64,000 bases of DNA from DATMNI01 sp035570275 (lineage in GTDB: Bacteria > Acidobacteriota > Terriglobia > Bryobacterales > Bryobacteraceae), in the NCBI GenBank assembly GCA_035570275.1, contig DATMNI010000069.1:15550-79549 (forward strand), read 5' to 3'. Below, one piece after another: positions 17,648-26,980 of this stretch; within the stretch, counting starts at the first letter, position 1, and each line of letters starts with the position of its first letter. A program made the translations under genes and the position numbers. The notes beneath the pieces are model-generated. The model was given only the letters and a program-made list of their open reading frames with translations, made no database searches and was not told the DNA's origin.

Positions 17648-19521
17648 ACGCCATGCAAATACTCGCCTCCGGGGCGTGGGTCGAACGCCTCGGCTGGACG
17701 CTGGTCCACTTCCTCTGGCAAGGCTTATCGATTGCAGTTCTGTATGCGGCCGCACGCAGAGGCATGGCGCGCACGTCGAGCCCGAACGCGCGATACCTGC
17801 TCGCCTGCGCGGCACTGGCAGTTATGATGGCTGCTCCGCTATTGACGTTTGGGCTGGTCCCTAGTGGGCTGATCCGGCCATCGGGCGCCAGTCCGGATGC
17901 CGCCTATCGCGTCCGAAATACGCCGCCGGCCGCTTCCACCACCGGCATCGCCACCACCGCCACGCTGCCCGCTTCCGTCCGCGCCGCCGTGTCCGCCGTG
18001 CAGCCGGCACAGTTCCTGCCTTGGGTCGTGATGGTCTGGCTCGCCGGCGCGGTGGTGTTTTGGGTCCGGCTGGCGGGTGGATGGGTGGTGGCCGCACGCA
18101 TGCGGTCGGTGCTGGTCCGGCGTGCGCCGCCGGAATGGCAGGAGATTCTGTGGAAACTCGGCGCGCGGATCGGTCTCTCGCGTCCGGTGCGATTGCTGGT
18201 CTCCGCGCTGGTGCAGGTGCCCACCGTGGTCGGCTGGCTGCGTCCGGTGGTGCTTGTACCGGTAGGGGCGCTCGGCGGTCTGCCGGCCGAGCACCTAGAG
18301 GCGCTGCTGCTGCATGAACTGGCGCACATCCGGCGGCACGATTACCTGGTCAACATTCTGCAGAGCGCCGTCGAAGCTCTGTTGTTCTACCACCCCGCGG
18401 TCTGGTGGGTGTCGGGGCACATTCGCGCCGAGCGCGAACTGTGCTGCGACGATGTGGCGGTATCGGTCTCGGGCGATGCGCTCACGTATGCGCGTGCGCT
18501 GACGCAGTTGGAATCGTACCGCCCGGCGCATCGCAGTGCCGCGGTGGCCGCCAATGGTGGATCTCTAGCCGGCCGCATCGCCAGGTTGCTGGGCCAGTCG
18601 CGGCCGGCCGTCCGCACCGGTATGGGACCGGGGGCGCTCGCGGTCGCAATTCTGCTGGTGGGCGCGGCATACGGATTGTTCGGCCAGTCCGGCGCGCATC
18701 CCGCCTTTCAAACGGCGTCGATCAAACCAAATACCTCTGACTGGAGTGAGCGCACCCACCACTCTATGGGCGTGGGCGTCGGCTATCAACCCGGCGGGCC
18801 GCTGACCGCGACGGACGCCTCCCTGATGCTTCTCATCCAGTTTTCGTACGCGGCCCACGACGGGCCTCACTGGCTCCCCCTGCCGGCTTCTCAGGTGGTA
18901 GGAGGTCCGGCCTGGATCAATTCCCTTGGCTACGATATCGAGGCCAAAGCGGGGGACACCACCGATCCGAAGCAGGCATGGCTGATGTGGCAAACGCTCC
19001 TGGCCGACCGGTTCAAGCTGAGGCTTCATCGGGAGACAAAAGAGCTCCCTATCTACGATTTGACGGCGCTAAAGAGTGGCCCCAAACTGCCGGCGGCGAA
19101 GGCAGCAGTCTGCGTTTCTTTTCCGCCCGGCACGCCGCCGCGACACGTCCCGGGGAAAGTCGACTGTGGCTACGTCTCGGGCCCCTTCTCAGGGTCCACA
19201 GCAGGGCTGCTGCACATAAGAGGGCGCAAGGTCCACATAGCGGACCTCATCAGGGAGCTGGCATTGGTAATGGACCGGCCGATCCTGGATAAAACCGGAC
19301 TCGCTGACGAATTCGATCTCAATCTGAGTTTCACTCCGGACGGGGCACTGATTCCGGGCTTCGGATGGCTGGGCGATTCGGGCGGTTACCCCCCGGCCGA
19401 CCCCAAACTCCCTAACATCTTCACCGCACTAGAGGAACAACTCGGGCTGAAACTCACATCGGCCAAGGGCCCGGTCGGAGTTCTGGTCGTCGATCATGCC
19501 GAGAAACCGGCCACGAACTAA
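17644..19521 (+). CDS. BlaR1-like M56 metallopeptidase fused to a TIGR03435 domain
   Basis: A 625-residue membrane protein. The first ~310 residues are a BlaR1/MecR1-type M56 peptidase with several helices and the zinc motif HELAH (His224, Glu225, His228), plus RAERELCCDDVAV. A helix near residue 335 (GALAVAILLVGAAYGLFG) leads into an extracytoplasmic TIGR03435 domain beginning FQTASIKPNTSDW and containing LLADRFKLRLHRETKELPIY. This domain is expanded in Solibacter relatives and replaces the penicillin-binding sensor of BlaR1. Coupled to blaI, the protein probably senses an unknown envelope signal and cleaves BlaI. Confidence 0.9.
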   Translation: MNAMQILASGAWVERLGWTLVHFLWQGLSIAVLYAAARRGMARTSSPNARYLLACAALAVMMAAPLLTFGLVPSGLIRPSGASPDAAYRVRNTPPAASTTGIATTATLPASVRAAVSAVQPAQFLPWVVMVWLAGAVVFWVRLAGGWVVAARMRSVLVRRAPPEWQEILWKLGARIGLSRPVRLLVSALVQVPTVVGWLRPVVLVPVGALGGLPAEHLEALLLHELAHIRRHDYLVNILQSAVEALLFYHPAVWWVSGHIRAERELCCDDVAVSVSGDALTYARALTQLESYRPAHRSAAVAANGGSLAGRIARLLGQSRPAVRTGMGPGALAVAILLVGAAYGLFGQSGAHPAFQTASIKPNTSDWSERTHHSMGVGVGYQPGGPLTATDASLMLLIQFSYAAHDGPHWLPLPASQVVGGPAWINSLGYDIEAKAGDTTDPKQAWLMWQTLLADRFKLRLHRETKELPIYDLTALKSGPKLPAAKAAVCVSFPPGTPPRHVPGKVDCGYVSGPFSGSTAGLLHIRGRKVHIADLIRELALVMDRPILDKTGLADEFDLNLSFTPDGALIPGFGWLGDSGGYPPADPKLPNIFTALEEQLGLKLTSAKGPVGVLVVDHAEKPATN

Positions 19522-19578
19522 GTTGGCCGGCTGGTTACTTGGTAGTAAGTGGAATTGGGCGGCGCCGGCGCTGCGCGA

Positions 19579-20517
19579 TCACTTCGGGAGCGTGTCGCCG
19601 TAGCGGGGGACGATGACGTCGTGAATGTATTTGTCATAGTCCCGCATGGCCTGAACCACGCCCTTGACGTCCATGGCTTTGACTCCCGCCTCAATGATGG
19701 CGGCGCCTTGTTTGCCCATTTCCTCACGCTGTTGGGCGGTGATGGCGATGCGTAGCGGGCGGCCGCCATTATCGCCGTTGTTTGGGCTGTAAGTTCCCAC
19801 GGCGCCGCTGCCCGGACCGAGCGGGCTCAGTTTGCGGAGGCTTTCCGGAGGCGCGGGGACCGGCGGACCGGCCGGTTTGAAATCGAGGGTAAGCGGAATG
19901 TCGTTGAGCCTGCCAAGAATCTCATAGGCGCCGTATCCCACCAGTTGGAATACATTGCCCGGGTTTTCCGGTAACAGCTTCTGCTGCTGGGCCATCCGCG
20001 TGAGTTGGCTGGTTTCGACATAGACAATCGGGTCCTTGGTCTCTTCAAAGAAGTCACGCACCAGCGCGGCCACGTATTGGTTGGATGGGCCGTGCGACGA
20101 GGTGTAGATCTGCCGGCGGAAGCCCTGCCGCAGCAGAGAGTGCGCCACCGCCTTCAGATAGCGAAGACACTCCTCCTCGGCTACGTAAACGCTGCCTTTG
20201 GCAGTGGCGGTAACGCCGGGATAGAAATAAAGCAGATGCGGCAACACCAGACCGCCGGCCTCTTCGGCGATCTTGAGTGCGTAGGCTTCGGCCATGGCGT
20301 ACTCCAGGTCGGTGGGCATATTGTTGAAGCCTTCCGCCGTGCCCACGGGGACCACGATGACGTCACTGTGCCTGAGGTACTCCTCGATTTCCGTGTTGGT
20401 GAGAGTGGTGAAGTAACGGCTCCGCACCGGGGGAGCCGCTTGCCCCCAGGCTTGCCCCAAAAGTGTGGCGGTATAGATGGCCAGGGCGGTTGCCGTGACC
20501 ATGACGCGTTTGTGCAT
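19579..20517 (-). CDS. Secreted creatininase-family protein with altered metal site
   Basis: A 312-residue protein with a signal peptide (VTATALAIYTATLLGQAWGQ) and a strong GAGGAGAGAGG site before its ATG. VIVVPVGTAEGFNNMPTDLE aligns with the family motif PxGSxEQHGxHLPxxTD, and YTSSHGPSNQYVAAL with the NGHGGN motif. The Glu and the second His are kept. The first-motif His is replaced and the Glu-to-Asp spacing is three residues shorter. It may bind a different metal set or be non-hydrolytic. Standard members cleave cyclic amides. It lies last in a minus-strand run after the Tat oxidoreductase, about 70 nt away. Confidence 0.75.
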   Translation of the reverse strand: MHKRVMVTATALAIYTATLLGQAWGQAAPPVRSRYFTTLTNTEIEEYLRHSDVIVVPVGTAEGFNNMPTDLEYAMAEAYALKIAEEAGGLVLPHLLYFYPGVTATAKGSVYVAEEECLRYLKAVAHSLLRQGFRRQIYTSSHGPSNQYVAALVRDFFEETKDPIVYVETSQLTRMAQQQKLLPENPGNVFQLVGYGAYEILGRLNDIPLTLDFKPAGPPVPAPPESLRKLSPLGPGSGAVGTYSPNNGDNGGRPLRIAITAQQREEMGKQGAAIIEAGVKAMDVKGVVQAMRDYDKYIHDVIVPRYGDTLPK

Positions 20518-20584
20518 GGTGCCTCTCTCCTCGCTTGCGTGAACTGGCGGCGTGAGCCGATTGCAGAAACCAAAACCGCGCGTC

Positions 20585-21772
20585 CTATGCCGGGGGCTCG
20601 ATGGTCAGTACGCGCGGCCATTGGGAGTTGTCCTCCCGGTTACCGATCAATTTTTCCCGCAACTCCGCTGGCGTGGGCTGAATCTCTCCCCGTGCATTCG
20701 CGGCCCGGCAGACCAGGGTATGGCGTCCCGGCGTGGCATCCTTCCAGTCGAATGACCAGAGCAACCACGCGGAATCGGCGCTCCGTTGGCCGATTGTGGC
20801 GGGCCGCCACGGACCGGTGTCCACTTGCACCTCCACACGACTGATCCTCGCCGGGCCTCCCCACGCCGCTCCGGATATGTTGTACTCGAAGGGGCCGCCG
20901 GCGCGGCTCCGTGTGACGTTCCGTGTCACCCTGGCAATTACCGACTTCAAGTTGTTCCGGGAAATCGACGTGTCGAGCCACAGGGTTTCTTCGGGCGATT
21001 TCACCGCGCGCAGACTCTGGTAATTGCGCGCCATGTGCCGGCCTTCGTAACGCCGGTCGATGACTTCGATGCGCGTCAGCCACTTCACGTTCGCCACTCC
21101 GTACCAGCCGGGCAGGATCAACCGCAAGGGGAATCCATGTTCCGCCGGCAATGGCGCGCCGTTCATGGCGAATGCCAGCAGGTTTTCAGGCAGCAGCGCG
21201 TCCTGCACGAAAAGGCTGCGGCCATGGGGGGATGGGTACGCCACGTTGCCCGCCTCCCACTTCTTCTCCTGTTCCGAATCCATCCCCAGGAAGACTACCT
21301 CACGGGCCTCGGGTTCAACCCCGCACTCCTTGAGAATGGCAGCCAGTCCCACGCCGGTCCACACCGCGTTGCTCACCAGACCGTTCATGATCCGAGAATC
21401 GCCAGAGTTGCCCGAACACTCGATGGTTACCGCGAGGTCGCGCCGATCGGCTCGATTCAGCAGATCTTGCAATGAGAACTCCGCTGGCCGCCTGACCAAT
21501 CCGCCAATACGAAGGCGCCAGGCGCCGGCGTCCGCCTGCACCGTTTGCGTCTGGTGAAAGGCGAAGAAATCGGCGGTAGGAGTGGTCCAGGAGGTCAGCC
21601 GGCGCAGATCGAAACACTTGACGCGGGGATTGTCCGCCTGGGCTTCGATGCCGAACCGCGGGCCATAATCGCTGAATGGAACCAGTTCCTCGTCGGGCGA
21701 AAGGGCCAGCGCGGATAGGGGAATACCGGCGCTCCATTGAAGAAAGCGTCGTCGGCTGAGTGAAGTCCTCAG
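20585..21772 (-). CDS. Tat-exported molybdopterin oxidoreductase (sulfite oxidase family), probable CTG start
   Basis: A 395-residue periplasmic molybdoenzyme. The N-terminus carries a Tat motif (SRRRFLQWSAG). The Mo-cofactor domain has LTSWTTPTADFFAFH, WRLRIGGLV and the Mo-ligand Cys119 in VTIECSGNSGD. GYGV-type LRLILPGWYGVANVKWLTRI follows, then a Mo-co dimerisation domain to the end. No ATG, GTG or TTG lies in frame upstream of the Tat motif. The only sensible initiator is CTG at 21772, overlapping the receptor stop as CTGA where ATGA would be usual. The GTG at 21541 would remove the Tat signal. The substrate is unknown. Confidence 0.85.
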   Translation of the reverse strand: MRTSLSRRRFLQWSAGIPLSALALSPDEELVPFSDYGPRFGIEAQADNPRVKCFDLRRLTSWTTPTADFFAFHQTQTVQADAGAWRLRIGGLVRRPAEFSLQDLLNRADRRDLAVTIECSGNSGDSRIMNGLVSNAVWTGVGLAAILKECGVEPEAREVVFLGMDSEQEKKWEAGNVAYPSPHGRSLFVQDALLPENLLAFAMNGAPLPAEHGFPLRLILPGWYGVANVKWLTRIEVIDRRYEGRHMARNYQSLRAVKSPEETLWLDTSISRNNLKSVIARVTRNVTRSRAGGPFEYNISGAAWGGPARISRVEVQVDTGPWRPATIGQRSADSAWLLWSFDWKDATPGRHTLVCRAANARGEIQPTPAELREKLIGNREDNSQWPRVLTIEPPA

Positions 21773-24700
21773 AAGACGATCCGCAAGCTGCCTTGGAAGG
21801 ATCGGTTCTGATTCACCTTCACGGATTGATTGCCCTGTGCCGTGGTGATCTGCCCAAAAGCGGCGTCACCCAGCGTGGTATCGGGCAAATCGAACCAAGG
21901 TGTGTTGGTGAGGTTGTACGCCTCCGCGCGGAATTCCAGCCTCACGCGTTCCGTGATGCTGATCTTGCGGAAAACGGACGCGTTGATGTTGAACAGGCGC
22001 GGACCATGCAGGATATCGCGGCCGACATTGCCGATGGTTCCCGCCGGGGGATTGGCAAACGACGAGGGCGAAAACCAGTACGTGCCCGGTCCTTCGTTCC
22101 CGAGAATCTGCACCGGGGCAACCAGGTTGGGCCACTGGGTGTTGCCCGGAGCGTTCAGGCTGGTGGACGAAGCGCCGAAACTCAGAGGCACTCCGCTCTC
22201 CCAGGTCCAGAGCCCGTTGAGCTGCCAACCGCCCAGCAACGCCTTCCCCACGCCGCTGGTCGCCATCTTCTTTCCGGCGCCGAAAGGCAGCTCGTAAGTG
22301 CTGGTGTAAGTCAGAATGTGACGCCGGTCGTACTTAGTCAGCCCTTTGTAATTGGCATAGCCGAGCTCGTTATAGGCGGCGAAATCGATAGATTTGCCGA
22401 AGGCGTACGAAGTGGTCATCGAGAACCCGTTGGAGAACTTGCGATTCAGCTTCACCTGCAGCGCATCGTAATGCGAGCCTTCGAACCAGGGAAAACTGGT
22501 GGTGGCCGTGCGGCCAAAGAGAATGTTCTCCGGCTCGCTGGCGGTGCCCGAACCCGCAACCGTTGCGGCATTCAGGTTGACGCTTCCGGTGGTGACGTTG
22601 GTGTTGGAGATGCCGACCGCGTGATTGCCTACATAAGCCAGATCGAGCGAAAGATTGCCCGGCAACGAACGCTGCACGGCTACATTCCATGTCTCAACGT
22701 ACGGCACGGGAGTGTTAGGAGGAGTGATCCCGTAGTTCTGGCTGGGCGGGTTGACGATGATGCCGCTGGATGGGATCACCACGGGAATCGGCGCCGGAAA
22801 ACCGGCAGCCATGGATCCGGCTGCCACAAAGGAGTTCGCGGCCAGGAGTTGCTGCGCCTGTTTCACCGGGTACTGCCATTCCGTGGTGTACCGGTAAAAG
22901 CTGCTCATGCCGAAGCCGCCGCGAACCACCGTCTTGTCGTCCAGACGGTAGGCGAAGCCAATCCTTGGATAGATGTTCTTCGGGTAGCTCTTGACTCCCA
23001 TGTTCAGAGGATTGCCGCCTACGCCAGCCAGCACCAAGGTGTTATTAGTAGGGTTGTAATTGGAAGAGCCGGCCGGGAATTGGGGTGTGTCCGGCGGCCA
23101 GTATTCCCAACGGGCGCCCAGATCCACCGTCAACCTTTTCGAAATCTCCCACTTATCCTGGAAGTACAGGTTATAAACCTTGTCGCGGCGGGTGGGCGAG
23201 AATACCGCCAGGTCGCGGCCCACCGAGTTGGGCTGATCCAGAAGGAACGAGGCGAATGAGTTAGCGAAGCTGTTTGCCGGACCGCCGTTGAGCGACGTCG
23301 GACCTGGGGTGAACGTAAACCGGCCGCGCGGGCTGTAAGTGGCCGTCTGCAACAGAAAATATTGTTCGTACCGGCCATCGAAGCCCCATTTGATAATGTG
23401 CGTGCCCTTGATCTTGGTCCAGTTATTGGCCACCTCGAAATTAGTGCTGGCGCGACGCCAGGGCAGACAGCCGTTGACGCCGACCATAGGCGTGTCATAG
23501 CCGTTCACAAAAACCTCGGCCAGGCCGGACGTCCAGAAGTCTCCCAGGTTACCGTTGGGGATGCCGAGTTTCTGGGTAAGATTCTGGCCGGTGTCCACAT
23601 TGGTGGCGGTGTTCTGGTTGCGGACGATTCCAAAGCGCGCTTCGGTAATCAGCGTGGGGCTGAAAATGTGGTTGAAGTTGACGCCAGGGCTCTGATTGCG
23701 CGCGGGGCCAGTGGCGTCGAATCCGGAGTTCGACGGTCCGCCGTAAATCCCCAAGCCAGGCCCGTACAGCCCAGGGTTGGTCACGTTGAGATGCGCATAA
23801 CTGTACCGGACGAACATCTTGTTCCGGGAATCGATCACGTAATCCACTTTGATGTCGAACGAGTCAATCCTTTTGGTCTGGTCGGTGGCTATCTGCAGGT
23901 TGTTGGCCAGGGCAGAGCTTGTAGGCGGCGGAAGAAAGCTCATATACTGCGCGAAGATGGGGCTGATGCGCGAGTTCGGAATAAGCTGGCCGGGGAAGGG
24001 GGTTCGGCCGGTGCCGGTTGCCAGGTTTCCGGTCTGCGGGTCGTAGATAGTGGTCGGTGAGGCCGTGAAATTACCGGCGCGCATGTCCATGGTGGGAATG
24101 GTCGGCGTGGCCAGTTGGCCGACCAGATCGCGGCTGCCCTGAAAGTCGCCGAAGGCGAACAGCTTGTCCCTTTTGATGCGGCCACCCAGCGATCCGCCGA
24201 ACTGATTGTGCACAGAGTGGGGAACGCTGGAGGCGAAGACGTTGCGGGACTGAAGGTCGCTGTTGCTGTGGTACTCAAACAGACTGCCGTGAAAACTGTT
24301 GCTGCCCGATTTCATGATCACGTTGACCGCCGCCGCGCCGGCGCGCCCCATTTCGGGATCGTAAGCGGTAGTGCTCACGTCAATGGCGGCGATGGCATCC
24401 TCCGGCAACACAATCGCCGTCAGGTTGTTATCCTGCTCGATGTTGTTATCGATGCCCTCGATCATAAAATTGTTCAACCGGTCCAGCCCGTTCACCACCG
24501 ATTGCAGGGACTCCTGTGAGTTGAAGAATGGTGAGTTAGAGCGGTAACCCTGCGCCACCCCTGGAACCAGCATGAGAGTGTTCTGATAGTTCCGGTTATT
24601 CAGGGTGGGCAGATTGGTCAGTTGGTCACTCTCAATCTTGCCGCCGGTATCGGCCCGGTCGGTCTGCAGCACCGGGGTTTCCGCCGTGACATCCACCACC

Positions 24701-25056
24701 TGGGTGACATCGCCCGGCGCCATTTCGAGATCAACGCGCAAGGTGCTATTAGCGTCCAACTGCAAGGCGGAGCGCACCATCTTCCGGAATCCGGGGTGCT
24801 GTACCTCCACCCTGTAGGTTCCTGGGTCGAGGTTCGCGAAGGCGAAGAACCCGCTCTCATTGGTGATTTCGGAGCGGCGGAAGTTGGTATTGGTTTCGAT
24901 AATGTTGACGGCTACGGTAGGAACGATGGCGTGCGATGCATCGGTAATGGTACCGAGGATCGTACCTTTCAGCGTCTGCCCGCGAGCCGGAGCCGGCAAC
25001 AGCAACGCGGCTGCCGACAAAAACAATGCGACCTTCGAAAACTCGGATAACCGCAT
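21769..25056 (-). CDS. TonB-dependent receptor with carboxypeptidase-regulatory-like domain (Oar-like)
   Basis: A 1,095-residue outer membrane protein. Signal peptide (VALFLSAAALLLPAPARGQ), then a regulatory-like beta-sandwich (LKGTILGTITDASHAIVPTV), a plug with NLPTLNNRNYQNTLMLVPGV and MIEGIDNNIEQDNN, and a large barrel ending in LRIVF with a terminal Phe. The ATG at 25056 follows GGGAGGGG. Family members import large substrates or act in outer membrane organisation. The gene is followed by, and overlaps, the Tat oxidoreductase and preceded by the CRTAC1/TPR lipoproteins. Confidence 0.92.
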   Translation of the reverse strand: MRLSEFSKVALFLSAAALLLPAPARGQTLKGTILGTITDASHAIVPTVAVNIIETNTNFRRSEITNESGFFAFANLDPGTYRVEVQHPGFRKMVRSALQLDANSTLRVDLEMAPGDVTQVVDVTAETPVLQTDRADTGGKIESDQLTNLPTLNNRNYQNTLMLVPGVAQGYRSNSPFFNSQESLQSVVNGLDRLNNFMIEGIDNNIEQDNNLTAIVLPEDAIAAIDVSTTAYDPEMGRAGAAAVNVIMKSGSNSFHGSLFEYHSNSDLQSRNVFASSVPHSVHNQFGGSLGGRIKRDKLFAFGDFQGSRDLVGQLATPTIPTMDMRAGNFTASPTTIYDPQTGNLATGTGRTPFPGQLIPNSRISPIFAQYMSFLPPPTSSALANNLQIATDQTKRIDSFDIKVDYVIDSRNKMFVRYSYAHLNVTNPGLYGPGLGIYGGPSNSGFDATGPARNQSPGVNFNHIFSPTLITEARFGIVRNQNTATNVDTGQNLTQKLGIPNGNLGDFWTSGLAEVFVNGYDTPMVGVNGCLPWRRASTNFEVANNWTKIKGTHIIKWGFDGRYEQYFLLQTATYSPRGRFTFTPGPTSLNGGPANSFANSFASFLLDQPNSVGRDLAVFSPTRRDKVYNLYFQDKWEISKRLTVDLGARWEYWPPDTPQFPAGSSNYNPTNNTLVLAGVGGNPLNMGVKSYPKNIYPRIGFAYRLDDKTVVRGGFGMSSFYRYTTEWQYPVKQAQQLLAANSFVAAGSMAAGFPAPIPVVIPSSGIIVNPPSQNYGITPPNTPVPYVETWNVAVQRSLPGNLSLDLAYVGNHAVGISNTNVTTGSVNLNAATVAGSGTASEPENILFGRTATTSFPWFEGSHYDALQVKLNRKFSNGFSMTTSYAFGKSIDFAAYNELGYANYKGLTKYDRRHILTYTSTYELPFGAGKKMATSGVGKALLGGWQLNGLWTWESGVPLSFGASSTSLNAPGNTQWPNLVAPVQILGNEGPGTYWFSPSSFANPPAGTIGNVGRDILHGPRLFNINASVFRKISITERVRLEFRAEAYNLTNTPWFDLPDTTLGDAAFGQITTAQGNQSVKVNQNRSFQGSLRIVF

Positions 25057-25207
25057 CCAGTCCCCTCCCAATCCCAAAGCTGCAATTCGGATAGAATCAT
25101 ATTCTCAAACCGAGCCCGTGTCAAGCGAGTTCAGATGCGAATTCGGATGCAGGAGAGTTGGAAACCCCGATGTTTCAGCTAATTACCTCAGTCTGATTAC
25201 CAGGCTG

Positions 25208-26980
25208 CTACCAGGGTCGCCCGGTGCCCTGGCGGAGGGTGATGATGGAATCGCAGATGCCGCTCCATGCCTCCTTGACACCATCAGGCCATTCGACCAA
25301 GACCTGAGCCTGCGTGTTCTGCCCCAGACCAAAATGCACACGAACATCGCTGGCGCTCAGATAGCTGCCGTCGGTATGGGCGCGCCGCCAGACAGGCTTT
25401 TGGCCCTTCACCAGCACGGCCACCCTGGCGCCGATTCCATCGCGATTGCATTTGACTCCCTGGAGGCGGACCTCCAGCCAGTGGCCGCGCGGCGCCGTTT
25501 GGTTTAACAGCAATCGAGCCGGCCCATTGTTGTTGGAGACTACGATATCGATACTGCCGTCATTGTCGATGTCCCCAAACGCCGCGCCGCGCCCTACTTC
25601 GGAGAGCTGAAACGGCGGCCCCGCTGCAGCGCTGGTCTCGCGAAACTCCGCGCCCTCATTGTGCAGCAGCAGGTTTCTTTGATTGAACGGGTATGGCGCC
25701 CCGCGCAGCGTCTCCATCATGGTCACCGCTCCATTGGCGATGAACAGATCGGGTCGGCCGTCATTGTCGTAATCGAACCACTGGACGCCAAATCCCGTGT
25801 ACGGAAACGTCGGCCGGTAAAGGTGGAACTCCATGGTGGAGTCGGTGAATTCGCCACGGCCGTTATTGCGGTAAAGGGCGGCCCCCTCCCGGCTCAGGTT
25901 GGTAACCACGAGGCTCTCGCTGCCGGAACCGTCGAAATCCCCGGCCGTCACTCCCATGCCTGCCCGGGCCACGCCATCGGCGGAGTACGCGGCGCCGGAG
26001 AGCAAGGCGGCTTCCCGAAAGGTTCCGTTGCCATTATTCAACCAGAGCAGGTTTGCCGCGCCGTCGTTGGCTGCATAAATGTCAGGCCAGCCGTCGCCGT
26101 TGAAGTCCGCACAAACGACACCTAAGCCTGGGCCGGCAGCAGCCGCTATGCCCGCGGATTGCGTCACGTCCTGGAACTTCCCGTTGCCCAGGTTTCGAAA
26201 GAGCCGATGGGATAAAGGCTTATAGGCAGTGGGAGCGCAATAGTCCCGTTCGCCGGCCGGATTAGTGCATTCCTTATTGCCCTGGACGGTAAAGTCGAGG
26301 TAACGCGTAACATATAGGTCCAGGTAGCCATCTCTGTCGTAATCTACGAACGCGGCACTGGCGCTCCATCCCCCCGCTGCCACGCCGGCCTCCCGAGTTA
26401 CATCCGTGAACGTCCCGTTGCCATTGTTTCGATACAGGATGTTGGCGCCAAAATTGGTGACGTAGAGGTCGGGATAGCCGTCGTTGTTGTAGTCGCCTAC
26501 CGCGACGCCCATGCCGTAAGCCACATGGCTCAAGCCCGCCTGCTCTGTGACGTCCTCAAATTGCAGTTTGCCGGTCTCCTTCAGCATGTTGCGGAACAGG
26601 CGGTTTCCTGGTCTTGAACCGGCAGGAAGCGGGAAGCGCGCATCACTCGGGGTTTTTCCCTGTTCCAGGACGGTACCCTGCACCAGAAAAACATCCAGAT
26701 CTCCATCGCCGTCGTAGTCTAAGAGAGCCACGCCCGAGCCCATGATTTCCGGCAGGTAAAACTGGCCGGTGGCGCCCGTGAAATGCTGAAATCGCAATCC
26801 GGACTCGCGGGCCGCTTCCCGAAATCTGGCGCCGGTTCGCGGTATTGATGCCTGGCGGGAGCATCCCGCGAGGAGGCAGAGGCAAAAGCATAGGGAGACG
26901 GCGGCGGCAATCGCTAAAGTGTTCGGGCGTCGCGGAGAACTCAACGCTTGTGGGCAATTCAACGGTCGCCAAGAACTCAA
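25208..26980 (-). CDS. CRTAC1-family lipoprotein (FG-GAP/VCBS repeats plus ASPIC/UnbV)
   Basis: A 590-residue lipoprotein (lipobox LAGC near residue 40). It contains a series of calcium-binding-type VCBS/FG-GAP repeats (LLDYDGDGDLDVFLVQG, VGDYNNDGYPDLYVTNFG, VCADFNGDGWPDIYAANDG, WFDYDNDGRPDLFIANG) making a propeller. The ASPIC/UnbV C-terminus (GIGARVAVLVKGQ, GLGQNTQAQVLVEWPDG) follows. The start is a TTG at 26980 overlapping the TPR stop as TTGA; a second TTG near residue 14 is possible. CRTAC1 and TPR lipoproteins recur as pairs in Acidobacteriota. The role is probably surface binding, but the ligand is unknown. Confidence 0.88.
   Translation of the reverse strand: MSSWRPLNCPQALSSPRRPNTLAIAAAVSLCFCLCLLAGCSRQASIPRTGARFREAARESGLRFQHFTGATGQFYLPEIMGSGVALLDYDGDGDLDVFLVQGTVLEQGKTPSDARFPLPAGSRPGNRLFRNMLKETGKLQFEDVTEQAGLSHVAYGMGVAVGDYNNDGYPDLYVTNFGANILYRNNGNGTFTDVTREAGVAAGGWSASAAFVDYDRDGYLDLYVTRYLDFTVQGNKECTNPAGERDYCAPTAYKPLSHRLFRNLGNGKFQDVTQSAGIAAAAGPGLGVVCADFNGDGWPDIYAANDGAANLLWLNNGNGTFREAALLSGAAYSADGVARAGMGVTAGDFDGSGSESLVVTNLSREGAALYRNNGRGEFTDSTMEFHLYRPTFPYTGFGVQWFDYDNDGRPDLFIANGAVTMMETLRGAPYPFNQRNLLLHNEGAEFRETSAAAGPPFQLSEVGRGAAFGDIDNDGSIDIVVSNNNGPARLLLNQTAPRGHWLEVRLQGVKCNRDGIGARVAVLVKGQKPVWRRAHTDGSYLSASDVRVHFGLGQNTQAQVLVEWPDGVKEAWSGICDSIITLRQGTGRPW

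Noticed and set aside
21760..23259. 499-codon plus-strand frame opposite the first TonB receptor
   Set aside because: Antisense shadow without signal peptide or recognisable motifs, while the other strand encodes a full receptor.
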